This document shows, one piece after another, positions 36,657-47,496 of a DNA stretch of 64,000 bases. This stretch comes from Poa pratensis (lineage: Eukaryota; Streptophyta; Magnoliopsida; Poales; Poaceae). The DNA is taken from positions 17,397,366-17,461,365 of the forward strand of contig CAMZMU010000075.1 of NCBI GenBank assembly GCA_947311845.1. The letters are read 5' to 3'. A program made the translations under genes and the position numbers. The notes under the pieces are model-generated. The model was not told the origin of the DNA. It saw nothing but the letters and a program-made list of their open reading frames with translations, and searched no databases. The first letter of the stretch is position 1. Each line of letters begins with the position of its first letter.

Positions 36657-37951
36657 ATGGCAGTTCTTGGTCTATCTACTGCCTTCTCTCCCCCAGGTGA
36701 GCAACAAATTATCCTTTCCTTTTCTCTGCCCATTGTCTGTCTGCCTAGCTCTGTTCCGAGCAGCAAATTCTTTCTGTTTCAGAGGTTCTTGGATAGCTGT
36801 AAGGCTCAGGCATGGCGCCACGGGGAGGAGCGGCGGCAGCCTGTCCCTGCGGCGGTCCACCGCCACCGCCGTGGCCGTCCGCGCGGAGGTGAGCTTCGTG
36901 TCCGGCGACGAGGCGAAGCGGCTGGTGGCGGAGGAGGGGTACGCGGTGCTGGACATCCGGGACCGGCGGCAGTACGAGAGGGCGCACGTCAGGGGCTCCG
37001 CCCACGTCCCGCTCTACATCGAGAACGAAGACAACGACATTGGTACGGCGTGCTGCAGTGTCCATGTGCTGATGTGTAGAGCTTGGCACTTCCTTTTCAT
37101 GCATCTTATCGTGAAGCAAATTCTTCTTCCTCTTCGTGGCAGGGACGATCATCAAGCGGCAGGCACACAACAACTTCGCCGGCCTGTTCTACGGCCTGGC
37201 GTTCACCAAGCCCAACAAGGACTTCACCAAGACGGTGAAGAGCAAGTTCTCGCCGGAGAGCAAGCTGCTGGTCGTCTGCCAGGAAGGCCTCAGGTAATTT
37301 TCTTCACTCCACAAACTAAATCAGGATGTTCAGAACCAACCATCTACCACTATTTACAACTCTAACATTACGGAGTAGCATTTATCTTTTGAGTAACTCA
37401 GCGTGAGAAGCTAATTAACCTGGCCTTTTTTTGCTGAATGAAGGTCCACAGCGGCTGCAGATGCATTGGAGCGAGAAGGCTTCCAGAACCTGGCCTGCAT
37501 CACCTCAGGTCTTCAGACACTGAAACCAGGTACCAACATTCGACAGTCTGAAAATCCTTTACATAGTTGTAGAAGAATCTCTTGTTTTTTTTTTTTTTGA
37601 ATTGGAAGAATCTCTTGTTCAAGTGGACTGTTCTGCAAATCTTCCGGTTTGTGGTGTAATCGTATCGATGTTTCGCAGGAACGTTTGAGTCTGTCGGAGA
37701 AATGGAGCTGCAGAACGCGGGGAAAGCCGGGCTTGTGATCGTCCAGGGGAAGATCTCCCAAATTCTTGGGGCTGTCTTGATAAGTAAGATCAAGTCAACT
37801 TTTGCAATCTTAGAATAGTAACAGTAAATAAGAACGTGTGCTTCAGCTCATGACCGTCATCTTGTTCGTATATGCAGCCTTGTTGCTGTTCATAACAGTG
37901 TTCCCGGACCAGGCTCAGCAGCTCTTCGACTTGGCTGGCATCAAATTGTGA
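36657..37951 (+). CDS. STR9: Rhodanese-like domain protein 9, chloroplastic, 237 aa
   Basis: Six exons join in frame: 36657-36696, 36785-37042, 37143-37293, 37444-37529, 37679-37783 and 37878-37951. Residues 1 to about 47 are Ser/Ala/Arg-rich with few acidic residues, fitting a plastid transit peptide. A single rhodanese domain follows (about 49-175), with LDIRDRRQYERAHVRGSAHV and the active loop CQEGLR, whose Cys145 would carry a persulfide or phosphate-like substrate. A hydrophobic helix (about 204-222) lies near the C-terminus, suggesting a thylakoid or envelope anchor. Length matches Arabidopsis STR9 (about 234 aa). The exact substrate is unknown. Exon 2 must begin after the second AG of CAGAG to keep frame. 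Confidence 0.9.
37572..37619 (-). repeat. Micro-insertion scar in STR9 intron 4
   Basis: GAAGAATCTCTTGTT is perfectly repeated (37572-37586 and 37605-37619) around T12 plus GAATTG. On the minus strand the insert reads CAATTC followed by A12. Confidence 0.7.
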
Positions 37952-39448
37952 TCAGCATGGCTGCCCTTCTAGTTCCTATTGGGAGTTCATATCTTCGAGT
38001 GTCAGGTATGCCATTCTTCTTGATTTCAGATTGAAATTTCATACGACAAACAACAATTCCTGCTGTGTAATTCAGTTGTAAGAGAATCTGCATGGCTAGC
38101 TGGAAGCACACTAATTTAGTTTGGATGGTTTCATTTTTCTGCAGGTTAAAGTGTATCAGTAGGTGGACTTGGTGAGATATCTTCACATTGAAAAGGATGT
38201 TAATTAGGCTCCACATGTAATGTGTAGGGAATTTTTGAAAATTCTACCGTGTATTTGGGCTCGAGTAATTTGTTTTTGTGTCATACACCATCTCTTTTTC
38301 GCTAAAACGCAAAAAGCTGTGTGTTTCGATGTATTGATAGATAGAATAGTTATTTACAAGTCTTTAGAGAGGCTACCCCACACCATACAACTCAAACCAG
38401 CGATCTAGACTAGGGGAGAAGATGTGCGAGACCACGGGCCCCCGCGCTCACACAAGAACGAGCCTCGGTCTTGATGGTTTCCACCAAAGTGCTAACTGAG
38501 GGACGTGCATATCGCGTTTCGTTGCTGAAAATGCATGTGTTGCCCCATGTGTGGTTTTGGTAATTAATGACAATCTCTATGGACTAATGTTTGCATTGAG
38601 ATATCTTTTAGATCGTGTCTAGAAAGAGATTGGAGTTCATGAATTGGACTCTAGAAGATTACATGATGACCAGTGTCTAAAAAGAGATTGAAGTTCATGA
38701 GTTGGACTCTAGAAGATTACATGATGACCAATGCTCTATTCAAGGGTTTATATGAAGAATGGTCATGTGTAGAGAAGATGAAGTGCAAGCTCAATATGAT
38801 CCATCTCGAAAGATATCATTTGATTAATGCTTGCAAAGGAGTCTTGAAGACGGAGCTTAGCGAGGCCCTCCCATAATGGAGTATGGGGGAGCATTTGGAG
38901 AAGTCTTCATCAAGCATGTGCTAGCAAGCACAATCAAGAAAGGTGTTCCATCTTGAGAGAGCAAGATCGTCATCATCGAGCTCAAGTGGAATGCGCAAGG
39001 CAAAGGTATGATCTTGATAGGTTTTCTATTTTACCGGTCTCATGTTGTTAGTGGGAGACCGGGTTTTAGGATAGACGGCGTACTATCAAGAGGGTTCTCA
39101 AGTGAGTAACTTGATCGCATCTTTGTGGAGAGCTCATACCTTTGCATACTTGGCATATCATCTTTCTTGGTTCTTATTTGGCTTTTCTCCTTGTTGGGTT
39201 TTGGTGCTTGTCGTGATCTTCATGACAAGCCCAAGTTCTTCGAAAACGGATTTCTTATGGAAAACTTGTTGCGTTTTCGTGTTGGAAATATTATCGGTCC
39301 ACCTTCGAGATAGGGTCCACACCTCTCCATGTGTGGTATCCCCTCTATATTTGTGACCCTTAATATTTCCAACGCAATTGGTTTCATCTCATTTGGAGTT
39401 CATATGAGAAAGTTATTGCATTTCAGGATTTGCTGCTCTGCTGGTTTT

Positions 39449-39735
39449 TTGGTCCGGAGTCTCCGTGGTTTTGGTCCGGAGTCTCCGGTCCCTGGTTTTG
39501 AGGCTAAGTGCCTCGCGCGCGGCGCGTGCGGTATAGGGGTCCGGAGTTGGTCCGGAGTTACCCCGGAGTCTCCGCACTGGCCGGAGTCTCCGGCCTTCGT
39601 GGTCCGGAGTCTCCGGTGCAAGTTTTCTGCGTCGGATTTTTTACTGCTCTTCTGGGTCCGGAGTTTCCGCCCTTCTGGTCCGGAGTCTCCGCCCGGGCCG
39701 GAGTCTCCGGCCTTCGTGGTCCGGAGTCTCCGGTG
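39449..39735 (+). repeat. Cluster of GGTCCGGAGTCTCCGG motifs upstream of an LTR TATA box
   Basis: About ten copies of TCCGGAGT(C/T)TCCG-like strings occur at irregular spacing within 290 bp, just before the TATA box. Each unit holds overlapping CCGGAG and CTCCGG half-sites, so it resembles an array of binding sites for a dimeric factor. Function is unknown. Confidence 0.75.
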
Positions 39736-39768
39736 TAAGTGGCTGCAACGGCTCTTTTTCTGGGAGGG

Positions 39769-39780
39769 GTATAAATACCC
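39769..39780 (+). promoter_or_regulatory. TATA box of the solo LTR
   Basis: GGGGTATAAATACCCC, a symmetrical TATA context, is followed by a pyrimidine-rich leader. This is the likely pol II promoter of the parent retrotransposon and could still drive transcription rightwards. Confidence 0.6.
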
Positions 39781-40702
39781 CTCCACCTACCTCCAGCCAA
39801 CCAGCTTTCCCAAGCACGTTTTTTTCCCCTCTCTCACCTCCATTGTTGACCTTGGAAAGCTTCCCTCTCTCCCAATTCCTCCCATGATTCTTGCATATCT
39901 TTGAGGGATTTGAGAGAGGAGATCTAGATCTACATTTCCACCAATCCATTCCTCCTCTAAGTGAGGGGAACCTAGTAGATCTTGATCTTGGAGTTCTTGG
40001 TGCATCTCCTCTTTGTTCTTCCTCTCTTCTCCCCCCATAAGCATTAGTTGCTTGTGGTGGGATTTGAGAGTGAAGGATTTGTCTTGTACTCTTGCCTTTT
40101 GCATTTGGTGCATCGGTGTGCTCTCCACGAGGATTCGTGGAAGTTGAAAGCTTGTGAACTTGTTACTCTTGGGTCCTTGGACCCTAGACGCCCGCGTGGT
40201 GGTTGGACCCTTGTGTGGTCACTTGTAGCTGTTCGGGAGCCCCCAATCCCGTTGTGGGTTGTGCCCCGGATCGTTGTTGAAAGGCTCCGGATTTCCGCCT
40301 CGAAGGATTCCGATAGTGGAAGGTGAACCAAACCTTTGTGGTGCGGTTCATCGGAGAATAGGGTGAGCCTTTGTGGCGTTGAGATCGACCTTTGTGGTGC
40401 CTCACATCTCTCCAACGAGACGTACTCCCCTAAAAAGGAGGAACTCGGGAATACATCATCGTCTCCGCGTGCCTCGGTTATTTCTATACCCGAGCTCTTT
40501 ACTTATGCAATTTACATTGTGATAGCCTTCGTGCTTGAAGTATTCTTGTTGCTATCACCTTGTTACTTGTCTTGCTTAGCATAAGTTGTTGGTGCACATA
40601 GGTGAGCCTAGTATATTTAGGTTGTTGGCTTGTTAATTTAAACACCTAGTTTTATTCCGCAATTAGCAAGCCTAAACCGGAAAAGTTTAAATCGCCTATT
40701 CA

Positions 40703-40719
40703 CCCCCCCCCCCCCCCCC
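40703..40719 (+). repeat. Poly-C tract, 17 bases, near the LTR end
   Basis: An uninterrupted C run within the terminal 40 bases of the solo LTR. Its length is likely unstable. Confidence 0.9.
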
Positions 40720-41473
40720 TAGGCGACATCCTTGTCCTTTCAGTTGCTTCCAAATCCACCACGCCGTGAGCATGACCACCGAAGAGGTGCCCTTACGCAG
40801 CGAGCGGGGGGTGGAGTTGAGTACCAACGACCATCAATCGACGAAATCGTCCTCCACAGCCGGTGGCCTCGACGTCGATCGTATCCAGGACAGTACCTCG
40901 TGCCAAATCGTATGTGACAACGAACACCCAGTTAGTATGTGGGACATCGATTTTGCTGTCTGATCGCACATCAGGCAGCTTGCTTGATGTGGTAGTCCGC
41001 AACGTGCTAGCCTCTCCCCCGTCCAACATCGGTCTAATCAAGCCAGCCACATGAAGAACTTCACCCTAGGTGATGCCCATGTCTTCCAATTCAACCTTCA
41101 AGAACTTGACTCAATCGCCCCACGGAACAAGTCATCGTAGTAAGACCTGGCGGAGTATCGGGCATCAGACGTCCAGCGCCAAATCATTATGTCAGGCTGC
41201 TCGGATAGATGCACCCTTGGAGAAGCATCCAAATCTGGACATACTGCCAGAAAGCGAGCAGACTCAAAGCGCCCGAGTTGTCCGCAATCCACCGGCGCTC
41301 GACCAGCGCCTCTTGCACCGTCCGCTTTTTTTGGGGCTGCGCTACGTTCTTCATTGATTTACCCTCCATCCACCAGAAAAGGGCCGTTGAACAGTCCCCA
41401 AGGGACATTTCCGTGGAGGCATTAAAAATCTGACGCTCGTCCTCCGAGAACTGCATGTCGAGCCCCCGCCATA

Positions 41474-41866
41474 CAGGGGCGGAGCTGGGCCCCGGGCAAT
41501 TAGGGCTATGGCCTGGGGCGCAAAATTACCAGCCTACTAGGTATAAATTGTTTTGGTTTGGCCCTGGAGGCAGCCCAGGTATGGCCCATTTTCTGGCACG
41601 ATACGACCAAACCAAACGAAGGGCATATGAATCGAAACCGGCCTCGCTCGCTCGGCCCTCCCCTTGCTCGCTGACAACGTGTTCAGGCGCTGCCACGCTG
41701 CTCTGCTCTCCGTTCCTTCTGTTCTTCTCCGCCGCGGCGCCGCACTCAAGCGCAGATCTGCCAGTGCCTGGCCCGCCCTCCCTGGTCATTACAAGCTTTT
41801 TTTTTGGAAAAAATTTTAGCCAAGTTTTTTGACCCGGGTCTGTCTCCAATCTTGGCTCAGCCACTG
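41474..41866. mobile_element. hAT-type MITE
   Basis: The ends CAGGGGCGGAGCTGG and, inverted, CAGTGGCTGAGCCAA match at most positions. An 8-bp flank CCGCCATA (41466-41473) pairs with CCGCCATG (41867-41874), the duplication length of hAT elements. Length is 393 bp. It interrupts the L1 remnant. Confidence 0.75.
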
Positions 41867-42168
41867 CCGCCATGGCCATTGGTGATCAGTGCACAACCTC
41901 CACAACCAGCGCACCTTTATGCTGATCAACGTGCATAGTCAAATCCGGGATACCCAATCCTCCAACGGGCGACACACTCTGGCCCAGTTTACATGGCAGT
42001 AATCGTCATTCGCCTCCGCCCTCCCATACACCATCTCTTGTTTGAGTTGTAGTTTTGATCCATAAATTTTGTGTTGTTTCAAGTAAAGTGAAATCGTCAA
42101 TTTTGAATTAGATGGTAGGCCTCCATTTCTTTGTCAGGGGCGTATGTCGGTCGAAATCGTTAAGGTAA

Positions 42169-43078
42169 GGGTGTGTTCGGTTGGAGCATGAAGTGGAACG
42201 GGACGGGTCCGACCTGCACCTGGGCATGATTCCCGTGTTCGGTAGCATGTAGAATTGGAACCAAACGATTCCCCGAAACGGCATATTCGCCTCAGATGCG
42301 GAATTTGCTGGTTCCGCCGAATCGGTGGAATCACCTCGTTCCATGTCTCTCTCCTCTCTAATCCCTCGTCTCGTCCTCTATCCCTCCCGAGACAGGCGAC
42401 CTCTCCATCTCTCCCACTCCCACGACCACGGCGAGCACGGCGCGGAGGCGGCCGGAGCAAGGCGCGACGAGCACGGCGCGGAGGCGGCCAGACCGAGGCG
42501 CGACGGCCGGCCAGAGGCGCGGCGGCGCGGCTGCCCGAGGAGCGGCGGCGCGGTCCGAGGCGCGGCAGCGGCGCGGCCAGCCTCCTCCGTGCTCGCGCCC
42601 CTCCCCCGTGCTTGCGCCCCTCCTCCATGCTCGCCGTCCCTCTCTCCGTGGTCGCCGCCGTGGTCGCCGGAGAGTGCGCGAGCGGCCGGAGGTCTGCAGG
42701 CGCGGGGGCGCGAGCGGCCGGAGGTCTCCAGGCGCAGTACAGCCAGCAGCGGCGGCAACGGCCAGCGGCGGCGGCGGCCACGGCCGGGCCAGGCGCAGCA
42801 CAGCCAGCTGCGGCGACGGCGGCCATGGCCGGGCGAGGCGCAGCACGGCCAGCTGGGGTTTGACCTTTTTCTTCTCCGATTTGGTTAGTCCTAATTAGAC
42901 GAAATTGAATTGCTAATCCTAATTAGACGAAATTGAATTGCTAATCCAAAATTATGTGAATCATTCCATTCCATCTCGTTTTGTCCAACCGAACGCAAGA
43001 ACGGGATGGAACCGTGACATTCCTGTTTATTGGAATGGAATGGTTCCATTCTATTCGGTTCCACAACCGAACACATCC
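42169..43078. mobile_element. Harbinger/Tourist-like element immediately upstream of the PPR gene
   Basis: The termini GGGTGTGTTCGGTTGG and, inverted, GGATGTGTTCGGTTGTGG are flanked by TAA (42166-42168 and 43079-43081). Length is 910 bp. The centre (about 42420-42860) is extremely GC-rich and contains short tandem repeats of GAGCACGGCGCGGAGGCGGC. A direct repeat of about 27 bp starting AATTAGACGAAATTGAATTG lies near 42893-42946. No transposase is encoded, and the open frames inside are composition artefacts. Confidence 0.7.
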
Positions 43079-43102
43079 TAAAGAGCCGGCTCACTGACCG
43101 CC

Positions 43103-44617
43103 ATGGCGCGTAGCTGCGCGCCGTTGCAGCTGCTCTCGCACCCGTCGCTCACCGCCGCGCAGCTCCGGCAGCTCCACGCCCACCTGCTCACCTCCTCGAC
43201 CCACCTCGCCGACCGCTTCCTCCCCAACAACCTCCTCCGCGAGGCCTCCTCCCCTCACCGCGCCCTCGCCCTCTTCCCCCGCCTCCGCCGCATCCTCCCC
43301 GCCTTCCTCCCCAACAACTACACCTTCTCCTTCCTCCTCACCGCCGCCGCCGCCGTCCCTGCTCCTCCGCCTTCCGAGCGGCGGCTGGTCTGCTCGCTGC
43401 ACGCGCTCGCCGTCGCGCTCGGATGGGACGCGCACCTCTACGTCTCCAACGGCCTCATCCACGCTTACGCCGCCCGCGGACACCTCGCCTCCGCGCGCCG
43501 CGTCTTCCACGACGCCTGCAGCACGGACGCCTGCTCCTGGACCTCGCTCCTCACCGCCTACGCCAGGGCCGGCCAACTGGACAAAGCGCGCGTCTTGTTC
43601 GACGAAATGCCGCACCGGACGCCCGTCGCCTGGAGCGCCATGCTGAGCGCCTACGTCGGCGCGGGCGGCTTCGCGGACGCGCTTGAGGTGTTCGACGGGA
43701 TGCTGAGAGCCCGTGTCCGGCCCAACCGGGCGGCCGTCGTCGGCGCGCTGGCCGCGTGCGGCGCGCTCGGGGCGCTGGAGCAGGGGCGGTGGGTGCACGC
43801 CCTCGTCGGCGCCGGGAGGGGCGACATGGACGGGGTGGTGGCTACCGCGCTGGTGGACATGTACGCCAAGTGCGGGAGCCTGGACGCGGCGACGCAGGTG
43901 TTCGCAGCCATGCCGGAACCCAAGCGCGACGTGTTCGCCTATACCGCCATGATCTCGGGGCTGTCGGACCACGGCCGCTGCAGTGAGGCCGTCGAGCTGT
44001 TCGGCCGGATGCAAGCCCGTGGGGTGCGCCCCAACGAGGTCACGCTCATCTGCGTCCTCAGCGCTTGCGCCCGCGCCGGCGGCAGGCTCGTCGGCGTCGC
44101 CAAGGAGATATTCCGGACCATGGTCACCGTCCACGGCGTCGAGCCTGGCGTGGAGCACTACGGGAGCATGGTCGACGTGCTCGGCCGCGCGGGGCTGCTC
44201 GCCGAGGCCGTGGACGTGGCGCGGTCGATGCCGATGAGGCCCGACTCGTACGTGCTGGGCTCGCTGCTGAACGCGTCCAGGGTGCACGGCGGCGACGTTG
44301 AGCTCGGGAAGCAGGTGGTGGAGTGGCTGGCGGAGCTGGGCCTCGACCACAGCGGCGTCCACGTGCAGCTGTCCAACATGTACGCCGGCTCCAGCAAGTG
44401 GGAGGACGTGGTGAGGGTCCGGAAGGCCATGGAGGAGAAGAAGGTGGCCAAGGTGCCCGGGTGCAGCATGGTCGAGGTGGACGGCATGGCCTGCGAATTT
44501 GTCGCCGGTGACCGCTCGCTTGATCCGTCGATCATGGTGGTCGTTGGAGAGCTAGATGAGCAGCTCAGGCGGTCCCAAGTTTCCTTTTCGGACGATTTAT
44601 TGACTTTTGATGTCTGA
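43103..44617 (+). CDS. Pentatricopeptide repeat protein, PLS class with E/E+ tail, 504 aa
   Basis: An intronless, GC-rich gene, typical of grass PPR genes. Repeats of about 35 residues run from roughly residue 60 to 380, for example SWTSLLTAYARAGQLDKARV, AWSAMLSAYVGAGGFADALE, TALVDMYAKCGSLDAATQVF and AYTAMISGLSDHGRCSEAVE, in PLS order. The C-terminus has the E domain (GSLLNASRVHGGDVELGK, then VQLSNMYAGSSKWEDV) and E+ (KVPGCSMVEVDG), but no DYW deaminase. Such proteins bind organellar RNA one base per repeat and usually recruit editing deaminases in trans. A mitochondrial or plastid target is likely, though the N-terminus shows no clear presequence. The ATG has a GCCATGG context and lies 24 bp after the Harbinger element. 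Confidence 0.92.
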   Translation: MARSCAPLQLLSHPSLTAAQLRQLHAHLLTSSTHLADRFLPNNLLREASSPHRALALFPRLRRILPAFLPNNYTFSFLLTAAAAVPAPPPSERRLVCSLHALAVALGWDAHLYVSNGLIHAYAARGHLASARRVFHDACSTDACSWTSLLTAYARAGQLDKARVLFDEMPHRTPVAWSAMLSAYVGAGGFADALEVFDGMLRARVRPNRAAVVGALAACGALGALEQGRWVHALVGAGRGDMDGVVATALVDMYAKCGSLDAATQVFAAMPEPKRDVFAYTAMISGLSDHGRCSEAVELFGRMQARGVRPNEVTLICVLSACARAGGRLVGVAKEIFRTMVTVHGVEPGVEHYGSMVDVLGRAGLLAEAVDVARSMPMRPDSYVLGSLLNASRVHGGDVELGKQVVEWLAELGLDHSGVHVQLSNMYAGSSKWEDVVRVRKAMEEKKVAKVPGCSMVEVDGMACEFVAGDRSLDPSIMVVVGELDEQLRRSQVSFSDDLLTFDV

Positions 44618-45213
44618 AGGGAGCAATGGACATGAACATCACATACAGATTAAACTGAATCTGGTAAGAAATTGGTAATGAGCGCGGAATTCAGCACAAA
44701 ACCTTTTAGAGGGTGCCCTTTTTCAGCATTTCCGAAGAAAGAAAAGAAAACAGATACAGCTCCCTCCATCCGTTGAGGTTGAGCTTATCAGCTTGTCAAA
44801 TACGAGACGACTGAAGCGCAAGATTGGGCTCTAGTCAGTGAAACCCACAATCTCCGCTGGATGCATTTGGAAGCAGCTAAACCGTGAGCCAGAGCAAAAA
44901 AAACAGTATTGCTGGAAAACATACAACTTGATTGGTGTGAAGAAAAAACTTCAGCAACAAAGCGGAAAAAACCATGCTGCCCGCGTGCACTCATTGAGAA
45001 TTGATGGTAAACAACGGCTGCTTCATATGAACAATTAATTTTGACAATCAAAACTCTTCCATACGCTGGTATTGTACAAAAAAATGTTCAGTGCCAGAGT
45101 GAAATTACATCAAAGGCCTTTAAACTCTGTCATAAGATCTAGTCTCAAACTTCCCTTCGTCTACAGTTGTTCTCCAAGATATTCTCCCCTCCAGTGTGAA
45201 ATATCTGCTATGT
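44618..45213. other. Convergent 3' flanks of the PPR and PSRP2 genes
   Basis: Both genes end into this 600-bp interval, which should contain two 3' UTRs facing each other. No other feature is recognised. Confidence 0.6.
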
Positions 45214-47146
45214 CTATGCTTTGTTCACGCGGATAGTTTGCCCTTCCAACTCCTGAAATCACATTCATTTCAAAACAATTAAAACATGGTAAACTGTTTT
45301 ACATTATGAAATGGCTGGGAAAGAAGTCCGTCGACACCTTTAAATGACGAAAGAGTGTGAGACTCCCGAAGTTGCAACAAGGGTCAGATGCGGGCGTGCT
45401 ACGCCACGCACCACAACTCTCACAAATTTCTTATAAAGCTAGTGCACAAATAGCCTACTTGATACTATATATAACATAAAACTTCAAATTTACCTACTCA
45501 ACTGTGTTCTATACACATTTTTCGCCCCCCTCTAAATCTAGGCTCAAACTCCACCACTGACCACTAGCATTGCAGGCCTCCATTCTCAAATGTTCTAGAC
45601 TATGGATCATACATGATATAATGTGGGACAGAATTTCATGCTTGATAACCAAAGAGAGATGCATGTGTCTAAAGATGGTTTGCTTGGGAGCTATCTACCA
45701 CGTTTATGCTTTGACAAATGTGGCATAAATATTTTGAATAGCAAGCTCAGTTGTGATAATTTTTCATTCGATGACATACAAAAGTACAAACTGGACCAGG
45801 AGGTCAGGCATTAAGAAATATATTCTGCATCTTATTATAGTTCATCCGAACACATAAATGCTGGCAAAGTTGGTCCTAGATTGTGCTTTAAATATTTTAC
45901 TTGTCATAGTTGTGAAGTTTTGACGCTGCAGTCTGTTTTGTTACTGTCAAGTGACGTAATGTAATCAGGAAGCAACTGCGGACTAGCAGGTGGCCAAAAG
46001 AAGCTTACTGTGTTGTTGAAAGTAGAAACAGCAGCTTCAACTTCTTCGTCCGAAGAAAACGTGACAAAACCAAATCCCTTGGACTTTGGCGTCCCCGGAA
46101 CCCGTGATACCGTGGCACTGAGGACCTCCCCCTTTTCAGAGAAGAATTTCTCGAGGACTTCTGTCGTCACTGTCTTAGCAAGATTGCCAACATAAACCTT
46201 GTACTGGCTGTCAACGAATGCAGGCTCCGGTTCTGGTGCAGACAGATCGATGTTTGGTAAGAAGCTCTCTGTCACATTCACTTTAATTTTTCTACCTCCA
46301 ACCTCCTGGTACAATTATCATGCACAAACATCAGTCACTCATGCATCTACTGCACGCATAAGCATGCCTGAGCGAGGATTTCAGATGATGACGTGTGGAC
46401 ATTTGAACGCTTACAGTGTCGTTCAGGCTCTCGGTGGCAGCATTGGCCTCCTCCACCGTGCTCATCGTGACAAACCCGAAGCGTCGGCTCCTGCCACTGT
46501 ACTTATCGTACATAACCTGTGAAAATTATTGTGCAAACAATTATTTCGGTGAGATAAATTACCTAGACATTGAGCAAGCAATTCATCAGAATTTTTTTCC
46601 TGGTACATGTCTGTAAGTTCCCATGGATTTGGTACATCAGGTTGTAGCTACTTAAACAGTCCAATGGTATAGCAACAGGAAATCCACCTCCAATAAGAGC
46701 AGGATAAATGACTGGAATTAATTCGAATGTAAAGAAAAAGGAACAAAAAAGTTTGTATAGTTTGTTATCGGGAACACTGAATAGGCAGTGGATCTTTGCA
46801 TAGAGATTAGCCGAATCAATGGGCCGCCAAGATTAGAGCAGCATTGGTGCGTTACCTCGGCTCGCACGACGGTGCCGTGCTCGGCGAACATGGCTGCCAG
46901 CTCGTCGTTGGTGACGGTCCTGGGGATGTTCCCGACGTAGAGCTTCCGCGTGGCCAGCTCCTCGGGCGCCTCCAGCACCGCGGAGGAGGCGAGCACCTGC
47001 AGCGCTGCCCGGCGCCTTGTCCGCGCCGCCGCGACGGCCGGCGGTGCGGCGCGGAATGAGACGCGGGCGGGGGTCGAGACCGAGGCGGGGCTGCTCCGGC
47101 GGTGGAGGGAGTGGGTGGCCGCTAGAGAGGAGATGGTGGTCGCCAT
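45214..47146 (-). CDS. PSRP2: Plastid-specific ribosomal protein 2 (two-RRM RNA-binding protein), 242 aa
   Basis: Four exons on the minus strand join in phase 0: 47146-46856, 46516-46415, 46305-46009 and 45252-45214. Residues 1 to about 55 form a Ser/Ala/Arg-rich chloroplast transit peptide. RRM1 has RNP2 KLYVGNIP (68-75) and RNP1 RRFGFVTM (108-115). RRM2 has KVYVGNLA (167-174) and KGFGFVTF (207-214). The strings VMYDKYSGRSRRFGF, AFVDSQYKVYVGNLAKTV and the end GQTIRVNKA match what I recall of PSRP2 (cS22) of the plastid 30S subunit rather than the longer CP31/CP33 proteins. The role is RNA binding on the plastid ribosome, with RNA-chaperone activity reported for the family. Each donor keeps GTAAGC or GTAACG. 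Confidence 0.9.
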
Positions 47147-47496
47147 TGGAGCCGCTGGAGACGACGTGGGGATGGCGAGGAATGGGTAGAGACGGAGGGA
47201 AGAGCAGCAGGAAAGAACGTTATCCGGATTCCGGTGTGGTTTTGTTCTGTGCAGACAAAACGGCCGTGGTTGTATGTCCACATTTGAAAATGCAATTAAA
47301 ATGAGTTGCTGCAATAATAAGTGGGGTCGTGGCGTCTCTCATTGGAAACACATATATGGGAATCTTCGTGGTCAATGTAGGTAGCCCAACATCAATTCCT
47401 TGCAGACCTCATCGTCCATGCACAATTATTTTTAACTGTGGGGCTTGTTACTATATCATACCTGCTTGGGTGTCCTTAATATCACTTTGTACCAGT
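47147..47496. promoter_or_regulatory. PSRP2 upstream region
   Basis: The short interval between the PSRP2 start codon and the first RTE-derived sequence. It must hold the PSRP2 5' UTR and proximal promoter. No specific element was identified. Confidence 0.4.

Larger units (their letters stand above)
38526..40742 (+). mobile_element. Solo LTR, 2217 bp, Copia-like
   Basis: The ends are TGAAAATGCATG and CTTGTCCTTTCA, with a 5-bp inverted terminus TGAAA/TTTCA. The target repeat GTTGC occurs at 38521-38525 and 40743-40747. The last 60 bases (ATCGCCTATTCAC, a C run, then CTAGGCGACATCC) are a form I associate with Triticeae LTRs that precede a tRNA-Met primer site. No primer site or internal domain follows. 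It contains a 60-bp tandem duplication (about 38620-38740), a TATA box and a cluster of TCCGGAGTCTCCGG motifs. Confidence 0.85.
38296..41990 (-). pseudogene. L1-type LINE remnant with zf-RVT domain, split by a solo LTR and a hAT MITE
   Basis: Minus-strand frames give, from right to left, VNWARVCRPLED and LGIPDL (RT C-terminus), then a MITE. After it come ERRWIADNSGALS and DIMIWRWTSDARYSARS, then the zinc motif (SCLMCDQ, H and C residues) and TAWWIWKQ. The last codons are cut by the solo LTR and resume as RNAICTSLS to its left. The 3' end is near 38296, where CTCTTTTTCGC on the plus strand marks the tail. Frameshifts disable it. Only the 3' part of the element remains. Confidence 0.75.

Noticed and set aside
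42134..42888. Overlapping GC-rich frames upstream of the PPR gene
   Set aside because: They lie inside the Harbinger-like element and are low-complexity Ala/Arg/Pro with short tandem repeats.
43091..44362. 423-codon frame antisense to the PPR gene
   Set aside because: The sense frame has unmistakable PPR repeats; the antisense frame is the usual by-product of GC-rich third positions.
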